Positions 1-8,598 of a stretch of DNA of 46,601 bases are shown here, in pieces; positions within the stretch are counted from its first letter, which is position 1; every line of letters begins with the position of its first letter. The stretch covers positions 1-46,601 of the forward strand of contig JBDSZL010000006.1 in NCBI GenBank assembly GCA_039925145.1, in the 5' to 3' direction. The position numbers and the translations under genes were made by a program. The DNA comes from JBDSZL01 sp039925145 (GTDB taxonomy: Bacteria > Acidobacteriota > Vicinamibacteria > Vicinamibacterales > SCN-69-37). Below the pieces are notes generated by a model that saw only the letters and a list, made by a program, of their open reading frames with translations, was not told the DNA's origin and did not search any database.

Positions 1-956
1 ACGACGTTGCCGTCCATGACGGGCCCGCCGCCACCCCCGGCGGCAATGATCTGCTCGAACGGCAGCGACTGGAGCTTCGCCAGATCGCCTTTCGCCACAC
101 CGAGTTTGGTGAGCATGGTGTCGGCCGTGCGGTGAGCGGCCTCGGGTCGCCCAATGCGCAGCGTGGAGCCGGACTGTACTCCCGCCCGCTGGAACAGGCC
201 TTTGGCAGAAGGCATCGTCATGATCGTGCAGACTTTGCCGCCCCCGCCAGACTGGCCGAAAATCAGCACGCTGTTGGGATTGCCACCGAAGTTCTCGATG
301 TTGTCGTGAATCCATCGAAGGGCCGCCACCAGATCGAGCATCCCGACATTGCCGGACGTCGCCAGTTCGGGCCCGCCAAAGGCCGACAAATCGGTATATC
401 CGAGGGCGCCGAGACGATGCGTCACCGTGACGACCACCACGTTGCCGGCGCGCACGGCATGGTGACCCTCGAGCGCGACCAAATTGCCAGACCCGCTCGA
501 ATAGCCGCCACCGTGGAAGTGCACGATCACGGCCCGATTTCCGCCGTCGCGTAGCGCCGGCGTCCAGACGTTGAGCATCAGGCAGTCTTCGCTCATCCCA
601 CCGCGGTAGTTGTTCCAGCCGACCATCTTCCCGTAGTCGTTGGGGTTGTCGTTCTGACGCTGAGGGGCGACATGGCCCCAGTCGGTGCAGTCACGCACAC
701 CGGCCCACGGCGCGACTTTCGTCGGGGGCATGAACCGGTTCTTCCCGGACGTATCCCCGCCATAGGGGATCCCGCGGAACAGCTTGACGCCCCCCTCCAG
801 TGCCACGCCGCGAACCTTGCCCGTCGTGGTATCAGCCACGAGGCTGCCGCCCTGCGCCAGCAGCAGGGATGGGGTGAACACGGACGCGCCCGCGACGAGC
901 GAGGCCTGCTGGAGAAACTGACGGCGCGACGGATCAACCGGGGGTGTGCGGCTCAT
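1..956 (-). CDS. Type B carboxylesterase (para-nitrobenzyl esterase-like), 3' end outside the window
   Basis: Exported serine esterase of the alpha/beta-hydrolase fold, expected to hydrolyse carboxylic esters in the periplasm or outside the cell. The visible 318 residues begin with a Tat-type signal (SRRQFLQ at residues 10-16, then a hydrophobic stretch). The family hallmarks follow: RGIPYG near residue 61, SEDCLMLNVW near 122, the oxyanion-hole HFHGGGY near 147, and the nucleophile elbow GQSGGGG with the serine at about 236. The usual elbow is GESAGG, so Q and G in this loop are slightly unusual. The acid and histidine lie in the missing C-terminal part. The start ATG at 956 is preceded by an AGAGG Shine-Dalgarno-like stretch. 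The gene runs off the left edge, so its full length is unknown. The family is secure; the substrate is not. Confidence 0.9.
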   Translation of the reverse strand, partial: MSRTPPVDPSRRQFLQQASLVAGASVFTPSLLLAQGGSLVADTTTGKVRGVALEGGVKLFRGIPYGGDTSGKNRFMPPTKVAPWAGVRDCTDWGHVAPQRQNDNPNDYGKMVGWNNYRGGMSEDCLMLNVWTPALRDGGNRAVIVHFHGGGYSSGSGNLVALEGHHAVRAGNVVVVTVTHRLGALGYTDLSAFGGPELATSGNVGMLDLVAALRWIHDNIENFGGNPNSVLIFGQSGGGGKVCTIMTMPSAKGLFQRAGVQSGSTLRIGRPEAAHRTADTMLTKLGVAKGDLAKLQSLPFEQIIAAGGGGGPVMDGNV

Positions 957-1103
957 AGAGGACCTCTCGAAACAGGGTGAACGTGTCGCGGATCTTACAC
1001 GGGAGTGTGCCAAACGGGTAGCGCATGTCGGCCCTGGGCGGGGGATCATGGAAGCCAGGCTGACGCTGTCGTTCAAGGGTCGCAACGGCGGGGCACGCAT
1101 CGG

Positions 1104-3038
1104 TCAGCGCAGGGAGAACGGTACCGTGCGCTCGACCCGCGCGTTGCCTGACGTCACGACCACGCGGAGCGCGTATCTCTGGCCAGCCCCCAACCCGAGA
1201 GGTACGTTGTAGGTCACGTCGGTGTACGTCGGCCCCGGGGCTACCGGCGCGGGGAGTGTCTGCGTCGGCAACAGGCTCGCCTGTGAGCCGTTGAGGATCT
1301 CCGCACGCACGGTAACGGGTGTCGTGACGGCGTGATGCACACGCATCTGCACCGTGACCGGTTCTGCGACACCAAACTCGCGGCGCGTCGTCACCCCTCG
1401 CAGCAAGTCCCGCGCATCGGCCAAGGCATCCGCCGGATACGAGAACGAGGTGGATGCCACACCAAAGACGGGTCCGGAGAGCGCCAGTTGCGGTCGGGCG
1501 AAGTCGGGGACGTCCACGTAGCCATAGACACTGGCCGGTGGCGATGCACCAGACAACGACTCCACGCGTGCCCGCACTTCGTACCGACCGGGCTTGATCT
1601 GCAACGGCGCGACGATGCCCCTGCTACGCCCCGCGAGCGAGGGTGCGGTCACTGCCGTGGTGCTGATCTCGCGACCTTGATCATCCACGGCCACCGCCGC
1701 GAGTCTGACATCGCCGGGCGGGACCGTCCCGGGCGAGTCGCCGATCCCGACAATGATGGCGACCGACATCTCCCCTGGTGCGCTCCCCTGCGCCACGGGC
1801 ACGAGCTGCATGACCAACGGCGCACCGTGCGAGGGCAGCAGCGATGTGACGGCATCGGTGGGCCCACCGCGTTCGTCCTCATCGACGCGATACTCCTTCC
1901 GAGCTCTGACGTCGACACCCGACCGGCGCACACGGACGCGCACCTGCGAAAACACCGCGGGTTGCGCGTCCGCCGGAGTGAACCCCAAGACGTAATAGGA
2001 ATCGCTCGCCTGTAATAGGGGGGCCACTTTGTCCGGCGCGGCGTTCGAGTTGTAAATGGCGCGGCCGCCAGTCAAATCAGCCAGCAGGAGAAGCGTGTTC
2101 GGGTTTCGGGCGATCTGCTGCGTGCCGTCAACTACTGAGCCATTCGCGCGGCGTGACGCCGAGAACGCGGCCGGCGGCTCCAGTGCGGCCGGGTCGATCG
2201 CGTGCACGACCATATTGGCCCGACCGGTGGCACGAACCATGTCCTTCATGGCCGCGATCCGCATCGGCGCACAGGAATGGTTGAGGTAGCCTGGGGGGGG
2301 GTCTATTTTTTCAAATGCCAGCGGCTCCAAATTGCTTCCGATGAAGACGAGTACCTTCGGGTTGGGACCAGAGGCTCCTAGAGCGTCAGCGACATTCGTG
2401 ATGGCGTCAAGGGAGCAGACATCGCACTGACACTCGCCGCTGCGATTCTCAAGACTCTCAGGAGCACTCGCGGCGCTCTCCTTAGGTGTGTAAGCGACTC
2501 CAGCCGATAGCGACATGCCCAGCCGCGCTTCCTCGATCGTGGTGCGCAAGCGCGTTCGATCACTGGTTAACCCCTGCTGACGAACAAGCGGGGCTGTCGA
2601 GATCACGGCGCCCATGTCCCCAGGTCGCATCGCATCTGTGACGGCGAGCGCGATCTCTTTGGCCGTCTGGGCCGGTCTGCCAAACGGGATGGTCCGATCG
2701 AGCAAGACGACGACGAACCGACCCGTCGGAGGCTCGTTCGTCACGACATCGGGTGACGGAGCGGATCGGTCGAGAACTCCCTCCGCGATACCAGGGGCGC
2801 GCGTGACTTCCGTGAACGCGACGATGGGACGCGGCTTGCCGTTCTCGAGCACCTCGAAGTCCGACGCTTGGAGACCGGTCACCGGTTGGCCACGCCGGTC
2901 GGTGACCCGCACATCGGTCTGGACCGCGTCGACGCGACCTCTGAAGACTTGTCCGGTCTGTATCGTCGGCGGCGCCTGCGCGAGCAACAGTACCGACCCG
3001 AGCGCCGTGCAGAAGATGAGCGTGGACCTCACGGGCAT
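1104..3038 (-). CDS. Secreted VWFA-related (Acidobacterial type) protein
   Basis: A 644-residue protein starting with a signal peptide (MPVRSTLIFCTALGS, then a hydrophobic run up to AQAPP). Next comes the layout of the VWFA-related Acidobacterial domain: a beta-rich entry containing LQASDFEVLENGK, then a von Willebrand A fold beginning VVVLLDRTIPFG. The strict DxSxS metal site is not visible at that position (DRTIP), so metal binding may be altered. The C-terminal half is beta-rich with FTPADAQPAVFSQ and RVRRSGVDVRARKEY, as usual in this family. The open frame continues upstream to 3560, but ATG 3038 is preferred because the signal peptide starts there and a GAGAGG ribosome site precedes it. 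Divergent from the gene at 3313. Role unknown; such proteins are presumed to act in extracellular protein interactions. Confidence 0.85.
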   Translation of the reverse strand: MPVRSTLIFCTALGSVLLLAQAPPTIQTGQVFRGRVDAVQTDVRVTDRRGQPVTGLQASDFEVLENGKPRPIVAFTEVTRAPGIAEGVLDRSAPSPDVVTNEPPTGRFVVVLLDRTIPFGRPAQTAKEIALAVTDAMRPGDMGAVISTAPLVRQQGLTSDRTRLRTTIEEARLGMSLSAGVAYTPKESAASAPESLENRSGECQCDVCSLDAITNVADALGASGPNPKVLVFIGSNLEPLAFEKIDPPPGYLNHSCAPMRIAAMKDMVRATGRANMVVHAIDPAALEPPAAFSASRRANGSVVDGTQQIARNPNTLLLLADLTGGRAIYNSNAAPDKVAPLLQASDSYYVLGFTPADAQPAVFSQVRVRVRRSGVDVRARKEYRVDEDERGGPTDAVTSLLPSHGAPLVMQLVPVAQGSAPGEMSVAIIVGIGDSPGTVPPGDVRLAAVAVDDQGREISTTAVTAPSLAGRSRGIVAPLQIKPGRYEVRARVESLSGASPPASVYGYVDVPDFARPQLALSGPVFGVASTSFSYPADALADARDLLRGVTTRREFGVAEPVTVQMRVHHAVTTPVTVRAEILNGSQASLLPTQTLPAPVAPGPTYTDVTYNVPLGLGAGQRYALRVVVTSGNARVERTVPFSLR

Positions 3039-3312
3039 ACGTGACCTCTCCCACCGCACGTCACGTGGCAAGCATGACGCGTCGGCAAGACCAATCCCGA
3101 CAGGTGTCGCAATACATACCGGCCAGCCATCACCGGAGTCAAGCGCGCAGGAGGGCCGGCGAGCCCCGAGCTCGGCTTCCCTGCGGCGACCACACCGGGG
3201 CCAGCGAGCTCCGCGCGTGCGCGGGGCGAGGACCTGGAGCGGTTGTTGTCGTAGTTCGCCACGAAGGATGCCCGGCGCCCCTCGTGCTATCCTCGCCTCT
3301 TCCGGAAACCTC

Positions 3313-6300
3313 ATGATTGCTCGCGTAAAACCGGCGTCCATCGCGGCGGCCTCACTCCTTCTCGGTACGCTCTTGTCCGCGCAAAGCACCGCGCCCCTTC
3401 CGCGAACGAACGGCCCGCGCCGGGCGGAGATCCTGCTGCTCGGAAACGCGACCGCAAGGCCTGACTCGGACCGATTCTCGCCACTGCTCAAGACGGCGCT
3501 GGCCCAGTACGGCTTCAACTTTTCGTACACGACGCAGGTGGCGGATCTGAACGCGACCAAGCTCGCGCAGTACGACGCCTTGCTGATCGACGCGACCTTC
3601 GACGCGATCGGCCCGGATGAACGTCAAGCGGTGCTGGCCTTTGTCACCGGCGGCAAGGGGCTCGTCGTGGAACACCCTGATACGGCGGGGCGCGAGCCAT
3701 GGCTTGCGGCCGGTGCCCAGGGCGCCGGCCGTGTGTCCTACATCGCGCACGGCAAGGACGAGAAGGTCTGGAACACGCCCGAGTTCTTCGCCGAGATGAG
3801 AGCCGCGATCACCGCGGCCGTGGGTCCCAGGGTCGCAGGGCAGGTGGCGGCACTCGAGATCCAACCCTTGCGCTACAGCGACGGCATCGTCCCTATCCCG
3901 AACTACGAGGGCCGGACGCCGACGCCACGACTGCAAGCGGCCCTCTCGACGACGGAGGCGGCCAAGCACATTCAGGTGCCGCCAGGCTTTGAGATACAGC
4001 TGTTCGCCGCCGAGCCCCTGATCACCGGCAATCCGGAAGCGATGGCTTGGGACGAACGTGGTCGACTCTGGATCGCCGAAACGCAGGACTACCCGAACAA
4101 CCTGCAGCAGAACGGTCAAGGCCACGACGTCATCAAGATTCTCGAAGACACGAATGGTGACGGGCTGGCCGACAAGGCCACGGTCTTCGCCGACAAGCTC
4201 AGCATTGTCAGCAGCCTCGTGTTCGTGAACGGCGGTATCGTCGTCTCCCAGGGCGGCGAACTCGTGACGCTCAAAGATACGAACGGCGATGACAAGGCGG
4301 ACGTGCGGCAAACCTTGATGACGGGGTGGAGCACGCGGGACACCCACGCGCTGGCGTCGAACTTGAAGTACGGATTGGATAACTGGATCTGGGGCGCCGT
4401 GGGGTATTCCGGATTCAACGGCATCGTCGGCGGCCAAGCGTTGACCTTCAACCAGGCGCTCTATCGTTTCTCACCCGATGGCCGGCAGATGGAGCAGATG
4501 GCCAGCTTCACGAACAACACGTGGGGCCTGGGCTTCAACGAAACGTTTGACGTGTTCGGAAATACCGCCAACGGCGAGCACAGCGACTACGTGGCGATCC
4601 CGCTTGCCTACTATCGAGGCGTCGCCGGCCTGACCGCGAACGGGAAGAAGAAGTTGGACAGCCACTACGCCATGCAGGCGAACACGCAGAAGGTGCGTCA
4701 AGTCGACGTCCAGGGCGGATTCACCGCCGCCGCGGGACACAACTTCTACACGGCTCGGGCATTTCCACAGGAGTACTGGAACCGGATCGCCTTCGTGAAC
4801 GAGCCGACCGGGCACGTTGTGCATCGCGCGGTCATCGAACGGCAGGGCTCGGGCTTCAGCGAGCGGGACGGCTGGAATGTCGCGGCCAGCGACGATGAAT
4901 GGTTTGCGCCGGTGCACGCGGAAGTGGGACCAGATGGGGCCGTGTGGGTCGCCGACTTCTACGACTTCATCATCCAGCACAATCCAACGCCGGGCGGCCC
5001 GGTTTCGCAGGGATACCAGTACATGAATGGCCGCGGCAACGCATACGACTCGCCGCTTCGCGAGCACTCACGCGGCCGCGTTTACCGCATCGTGTGGAAG
5101 GGCGCGAAACCTGCTGCACCCATGTCGCTCAGCGTGAGCCGGCCGGCGGATCTGCTGCAAGCGCTTCGCAGCGACAACATGTTCTGGCGGACCACGGCGC
5201 AGCGACTGCTCGTTGAACGCGGACAAGCCGATGTGGTGCCCCAACTCGTCGCCATTATCAATGACCGCACCGTGGACGCGATCGGACTCAACTCTCCCGC
5301 GGTACACGCGCTCTGGACTATGCACGGGTTGGGCGTGCTCGATGGGCGGAATGCCCAGGCCCTGGCCGCGGTCAAACAGGCGCTCACCCACCCCGCGGCC
5401 GGCGTCCGCAAGGCCGCGCAGTCGGTGCTTCCCAAGACCGCACAGTCCGCGGCCGACCTCATGGCGTCCGGTGCACTCAACGATAGAGATCTGAACGTCC
5501 GGCTGAATGCGCTGCTCGTGTTGTCGCAGATGCCAGCCTCAGCCGAGGCTGGCCGCGCGATCTATGCGCTCAGTCAATCAAAGGAGATCACCGACGACGA
5601 ATGGCTGCCCGAGGCCGTGTGGATTGCCGCGACCACACACAAAGACGGATTCCTGCAGGCATACGCGAACGAGGTGGGACTGAACGAGTTCATGCGCACC
5701 GGAGTACGGGGCGCACGCGGCGAAGGGCTGGCTGGCTCGAATTGGTCCGCGACGGATCTGTCGGACACGGATTGGCTGACCATTCCAGCGCCCAAGCCCT
5801 GGGCCGACACGGCCATCGGCGATTTCGTCGGCACCATCTGGTTCCGCAAGACGATCGACGTGCCCGCGGCCGCCGCCGGGAAGACTGCGGCGATTCGCTT
5901 CGGCATCATCGATGACACGGACGTCACCTACGTCAATGGCGTACGGATCAACGGCACGGCGAATCAGCGGAGCCTCGCTCGGCAGTACACGATCCCGGCG
6001 GGTGTGCTCGTGGCTGGCCGTAACGTCGTCGCCGTGCGGATTTCCAATGTGAACGGTCGCGGTGGCTTCGCGGGCGAACCGGTGCTCGCGCCTGGCGTCA
6101 CGCCGCCTGTCACCGCGGGTCCCGCGCTGACGGGCATGCTTATATCGGGTGACGGATTCACGATCCCGATTGACGGTAATTGGCGGGCAAAAATCGAAGA
6201 GACGTGGGAGGGCGCGCGCCGCCGAGAGATCTCACCCACCGCGTCAATCGCGCAGCAGTTCCTGCTGGCGAACAGTCCCGTGGCCGACATGTTCAAGGCC

Positions 6301-6729
6301 GCCCCAATCGTCGCCGCCGCGACGGCCCCCTCGGCTGCCGCCGCAAATGACGGAACGGCTCGGCTCCAACTCTCGGTCGTGATGGGCCAGATGAAGTTCA
6401 ATCAGGCGATGCTGACAGCGAAAGCGGGCCAGCGCGTCGAGTTGACGTTCAGCAACACGGACGACCTGCAGCACAATCTCGTCATCTTCAAGCGCGGCAC
6501 CATCGCCGCCTACGAGAAAGAATTGTTCGGCTCGCTCAACGATGCGTTTGCGCAGGGTCGCGGCTTCGTGCCTGATTCACCGAACATCTTCATCGCCTCT
6601 CGGTTGCTGAACGCGGGCGAATCCACCGTGCTCGCCTTCACCGCCCCGACCGAACCGGGCGAGTACCCATTCGTGTGCTCGTTCCCAGGACACTGGCTGA
6701 TGATGCGGGGGATTCTGCGGGTGGAGTGA
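3313..6729 (+). CDS. ThuA / membrane-bound dehydrogenase / jelly-roll / cupredoxin fusion protein
   Basis: A 1138-residue exported multidomain protein. The order is: signal peptide (residues 1-24); a ThuA-like glutamine-amidotransferase fold (about 38-190); a beta-propeller of the putative membrane-bound dehydrogenase family (about 220-620; FEIQLFAAEPLI, RLWIAETQDYP, and two NGDG.AD calcium-like loops); helical HEAT-like repeats (about 640-790); a beta-galactosidase-like jelly roll (about 815-930); and a C-terminal plastocyanin/azurin-like domain. Type 1 copper ligands are visible as His in LQHNL and Cys, His, Met in CSFPGHWLMM. The expected role is oxidation of a sugar-like substrate with electrons passed to the copper domain; this is inference. 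No CxxCH haem motif is visible, unlike many relatives. The frame is open back to 2614, but ATG 3313 begins the signal peptide. Domain boundaries are approximate. Confidence 0.85.
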   Translation: MIARVKPASIAAASLLLGTLLSAQSTAPLPRTNGPRRAEILLLGNATARPDSDRFSPLLKTALAQYGFNFSYTTQVADLNATKLAQYDALLIDATFDAIGPDERQAVLAFVTGGKGLVVEHPDTAGREPWLAAGAQGAGRVSYIAHGKDEKVWNTPEFFAEMRAAITAAVGPRVAGQVAALEIQPLRYSDGIVPIPNYEGRTPTPRLQAALSTTEAAKHIQVPPGFEIQLFAAEPLITGNPEAMAWDERGRLWIAETQDYPNNLQQNGQGHDVIKILEDTNGDGLADKATVFADKLSIVSSLVFVNGGIVVSQGGELVTLKDTNGDDKADVRQTLMTGWSTRDTHALASNLKYGLDNWIWGAVGYSGFNGIVGGQALTFNQALYRFSPDGRQMEQMASFTNNTWGLGFNETFDVFGNTANGEHSDYVAIPLAYYRGVAGLTANGKKKLDSHYAMQANTQKVRQVDVQGGFTAAAGHNFYTARAFPQEYWNRIAFVNEPTGHVVHRAVIERQGSGFSERDGWNVAASDDEWFAPVHAEVGPDGAVWVADFYDFIIQHNPTPGGPVSQGYQYMNGRGNAYDSPLREHSRGRVYRIVWKGAKPAAPMSLSVSRPADLLQALRSDNMFWRTTAQRLLVERGQADVVPQLVAIINDRTVDAIGLNSPAVHALWTMHGLGVLDGRNAQALAAVKQALTHPAAGVRKAAQSVLPKTAQSAADLMASGALNDRDLNVRLNALLVLSQMPASAEAGRAIYALSQSKEITDDEWLPEAVWIAATTHKDGFLQAYANEVGLNEFMRTGVRGARGEGLAGSNWSATDLSDTDWLTIPAPKPWADTAIGDFVGTIWFRKTIDVPAAAAGKTAAIRFGIIDDTDVTYVNGVRINGTANQRSLARQYTIPAGVLVAGRNVVAVRISNVNGRGGFAGEPVLAPGVTPPVTAGPALTGMLISGDGFTIPIDGNWRAKIEETWEGARRREISPTASIAQQFLLANSPVADMFKAAPIVAAATAPSAAAANDGTARLQLSVVMGQMKFNQAMLTAKAGQRVELTFSNTDDLQHNLVIFKRGTIAAYEKELFGSLNDAFAQGRGFVPDSPNIFIASRLLNAGESTVLAFTAPTEPGEYPFVCSFPGHWLMMRGILRVE

Positions 6730-6891
6730 ATGTGCCGAGCGACGCGACCTTCTCGAAGCTTGTCGCCACGGGCACCGCGTAAGACAGCCACGCTGCTGGG
6801 TGTGTCGTCGACGAGTGGCACGCCCGCGCCGGCCCCCTGGCCGAGGCTGCGAGCGTGGCGAGCGTCAAGCGAAGGCTGCTAGTCTGGGCGA

Positions 6892-7683
6892 ATGCCTCGA
6901 CTTGCGATGCTTCTCGCCTTCACTCTCGTGCCCATCTCTGCACTGGCTCAGACACCGGCTCAGGTTTCCAAGGCCCCTGCGGCGACGGCTCCCCGGCCTG
7001 GGACGCCTCAGGCGCCTGCTGCGCGGCCCCCGACGCGGAAGCCGGCTCCAACCGCCAAGGCTCCGGTGCCGTCCGCGGCCCTGCTGACCGATGACCAGAA
7101 GATCATCTACGCGCTCGGGATTATCTTGCACCGCTCGATCGAGCAGTTCGATCTCACCTCAGCCGAGCTCGACATCGTCAAGCGCGCTCTCACTGACGCC
7201 GCGCTGAGGAAGCCCGCAATCGAGCTGGATGATTGGGGACCGAAGATCGCGCCATTCGCGCACGCCCGTGGCGAACGCGTGACGACGCGCGAGAAGGCCG
7301 TGTCGGTGGCCTACCTGGCCAAGGCGGCCGCCGAAGCCGGATCCACGAAAACGGGATCCGGGCTGATCTATCGGGAGTTGACGGCGGGCACGGGAGCCTC
7401 TCCCAAGGTGACCGACACCGTGCGGGTTCACTACCGGGGCACTCTGATCAATGGCACGGAGTTCGACAGTTCCTATCAGCGAAACGAGCCCGCGGAGTTC
7501 TCCCTCGGCGGCGTCATCGGGTGCTGGACAGAGGGCGTACAGAAGATGAAGGTCGGAGGAAAGGCCCGGCTCGTGTGTCCCTCAGACCTAGCTTACGGTG
7601 ACCAGGGCAGTCCTCCGATTCCCGGTGGCGCGGCGCTGATCTTCGAGGTGGAGCTCCTCGCGATCGTACCGACGCCTCGATGA
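6892..7683 (+). CDS. Secreted FKBP-type peptidyl-prolyl cis-trans isomerase
   Basis: A 263-residue protein with a signal peptide (MPRLAMLLAFTLVPIS up to ALAQ), a Pro/Ala-rich linker (about 20-65), a helical FkpA/Mip-like N-domain (about 65-155) and a C-terminal FKBP domain (about 160-262). FKBP motifs include VRVHYRGTLINGTEFDSS, the GVIGCWTEGVQKMKVG segment and the LAYGDQGSPPIPGGAAL loop ending FEVELL. These match the family's active-site pocket, although the family Trp/Ile positions read CWTEG. The expected function is folding of exported proteins by proline isomerisation. The gene stands alone, 160 bp after the fusion gene and 257 bp before the sigma factor. The start is fixed by the signal peptide. 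Confidence 0.93.
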   Translation: MPRLAMLLAFTLVPISALAQTPAQVSKAPAATAPRPGTPQAPAARPPTRKPAPTAKAPVPSAALLTDDQKIIYALGIILHRSIEQFDLTSAELDIVKRALTDAALRKPAIELDDWGPKIAPFAHARGERVTTREKAVSVAYLAKAAAEAGSTKTGSGLIYRELTAGTGASPKVTDTVRVHYRGTLINGTEFDSSYQRNEPAEFSLGGVIGCWTEGVQKMKVGGKARLVCPSDLAYGDQGSPPIPGGAALIFEVELLAIVPTPR

Positions 7684-7940
7684 CCGTCTGGGCCGATGAC
7701 TTCGTCCAGTGGCTGCACTGCGGACATTTCGCGTGTCCGCTCAGCCCTTTCGGATAACGGAGAGTGAAGTGCCACCAGACGGCACGACCGGCCAAACGCC
7801 GTTTCAATCGTCGGTGATGTCACGGTGGAATCGTAACCCGGGAGACCGATCACCCATCTCATTCGCGCCGATGCCCGAAATCACCGTCCCTCATGTAATA
7901 GTCGGCCCTTTCGTGCGTCTAGGTAGGTGAGGCACACGAC

Positions 7941-8465
7941 GTGTGGACGGCCAGTTTGCGAGCGGACGACGTTTCAGATACCAGTTCCACGGCCGTGCCG
8001 GCTGCGTTTGCCGAGCTGTACGCGCAGCACCACGAGGCGGTCTTCCGCGCGGCGCTGCGCGTTACCGGCAATCGGTCGGACGCGGAGGACGCCCTGCAGG
8101 CGGTGTTTCTCCGAATTCTTGCCCGCGGGGAACACGAGCACGCCGCTCGGCACCCGCCCGCCTACTTGCGGCGAGCAGCCGTCAACGCAGCTGTTGACCT
8201 GCTGCGGCGGCGTGCGGCTCACGGCGAGCGGGCCTACGACGAGGCGACACCGGAGGTTGCCATCGAACGGTCCCCGTTGCTGAAAGAGCAACTGCGACGC
8301 GCCCTCGCCACGCTTCAGAACGACGACGCGACGCTGTTCCTGTTGCGCCACGTGGAGGGGCTGTCGATCGAAGAACTCGCGGGTGTGTTCGAGCTCGAGA
8401 AGAACAATGTCACCGTTCGCCTGCATCGGATCCGTCTCCGGCTGCAGACGGAATTGGAACGATAG
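7941..8465 (+). CDS. ECF-family RNA polymerase sigma factor
   Basis: A 174-residue sigma-70 family factor with only regions 2 and 4, as expected for the extracytoplasmic-function class. Region 2 spans about residues 22-95 (AFAELYAQHHEAVFRAAL, then DAEDALQAVFLRIL, the core-binding and -10 recognition helices). Region 4 spans about 115-172 (DDATLFLLRHVEGLSIEEL, then a recognition helix with NNVTVRLHRIRLRL). The chosen start is GTG at 7941; no strong Shine-Dalgarno precedes it, so a start a few codons later is possible. It is the first gene of a six-gene plus-strand cluster and is followed by the zinc-finger/FecR protein, its probable anti-sigma partner. No autoregulated promoter motif could be recognised with confidence upstream. 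Confidence 0.93.
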   Translation: MWTASLRADDVSDTSSTAVPAAFAELYAQHHEAVFRAALRVTGNRSDAEDALQAVFLRILARGEHEHAARHPPAYLRRAAVNAAVDLLRRRAAHGERAYDEATPEVAIERSPLLKEQLRRALATLQNDDATLFLLRHVEGLSIEELAGVFELEKNNVTVRLHRIRLRLQTELER

Positions 8466-8556
8466 AGCGGCGAGCGGAACCGCGCAGAGAGAAGCGAGCG
8501 AGCCACGCGAACGGAGCGCGCCGACGAAGCGGCGTGTGAGAGAGCGTGCAGGGAGT

Positions 8557-8577
8557 CCGAGGGGCGAAGCCCCTCGG
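8557..8577. repeat. Perfect 9-bp hairpin between sigma factor and anti-sigma genes
   Basis: Perfect inverted repeat CCGAGGGGC / GAA / GCCCCTCGG: 9-bp GC-rich stem with a 3-nt loop, within a purine-rich low-complexity spacer at 8466-8598. It has no T-run, so it is not a standard intrinsic terminator. It could attenuate or stabilise the transcript between the sigma gene and its regulator. Similar short hairpins lie at 12924-12954 and 16536-16552, suggesting a genome-wide spacer family. Confidence 0.7.
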
Positions 8578-8598
8578 CTAAGAATGGAGATTCGGGTT

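Noticed and set aside
2614..3312. Upstream extension of the ThuA fusion gene over the start of the VWA gene
   Set aside because: The segment is antisense to the VWA gene; the signal peptide at 3313 marks the real start.
3039..3560. Upstream extension of the VWA protein
   Set aside because: Arg-rich translation without family similarity; ATG 3038 has a signal peptide and a ribosome site.
7684..7940. ECF-type autoregulated promoter before the sigma gene
   Set aside because: Candidate hexamers (GGAATC, CGTC) are weak and have poor spacing; not reported as a feature.
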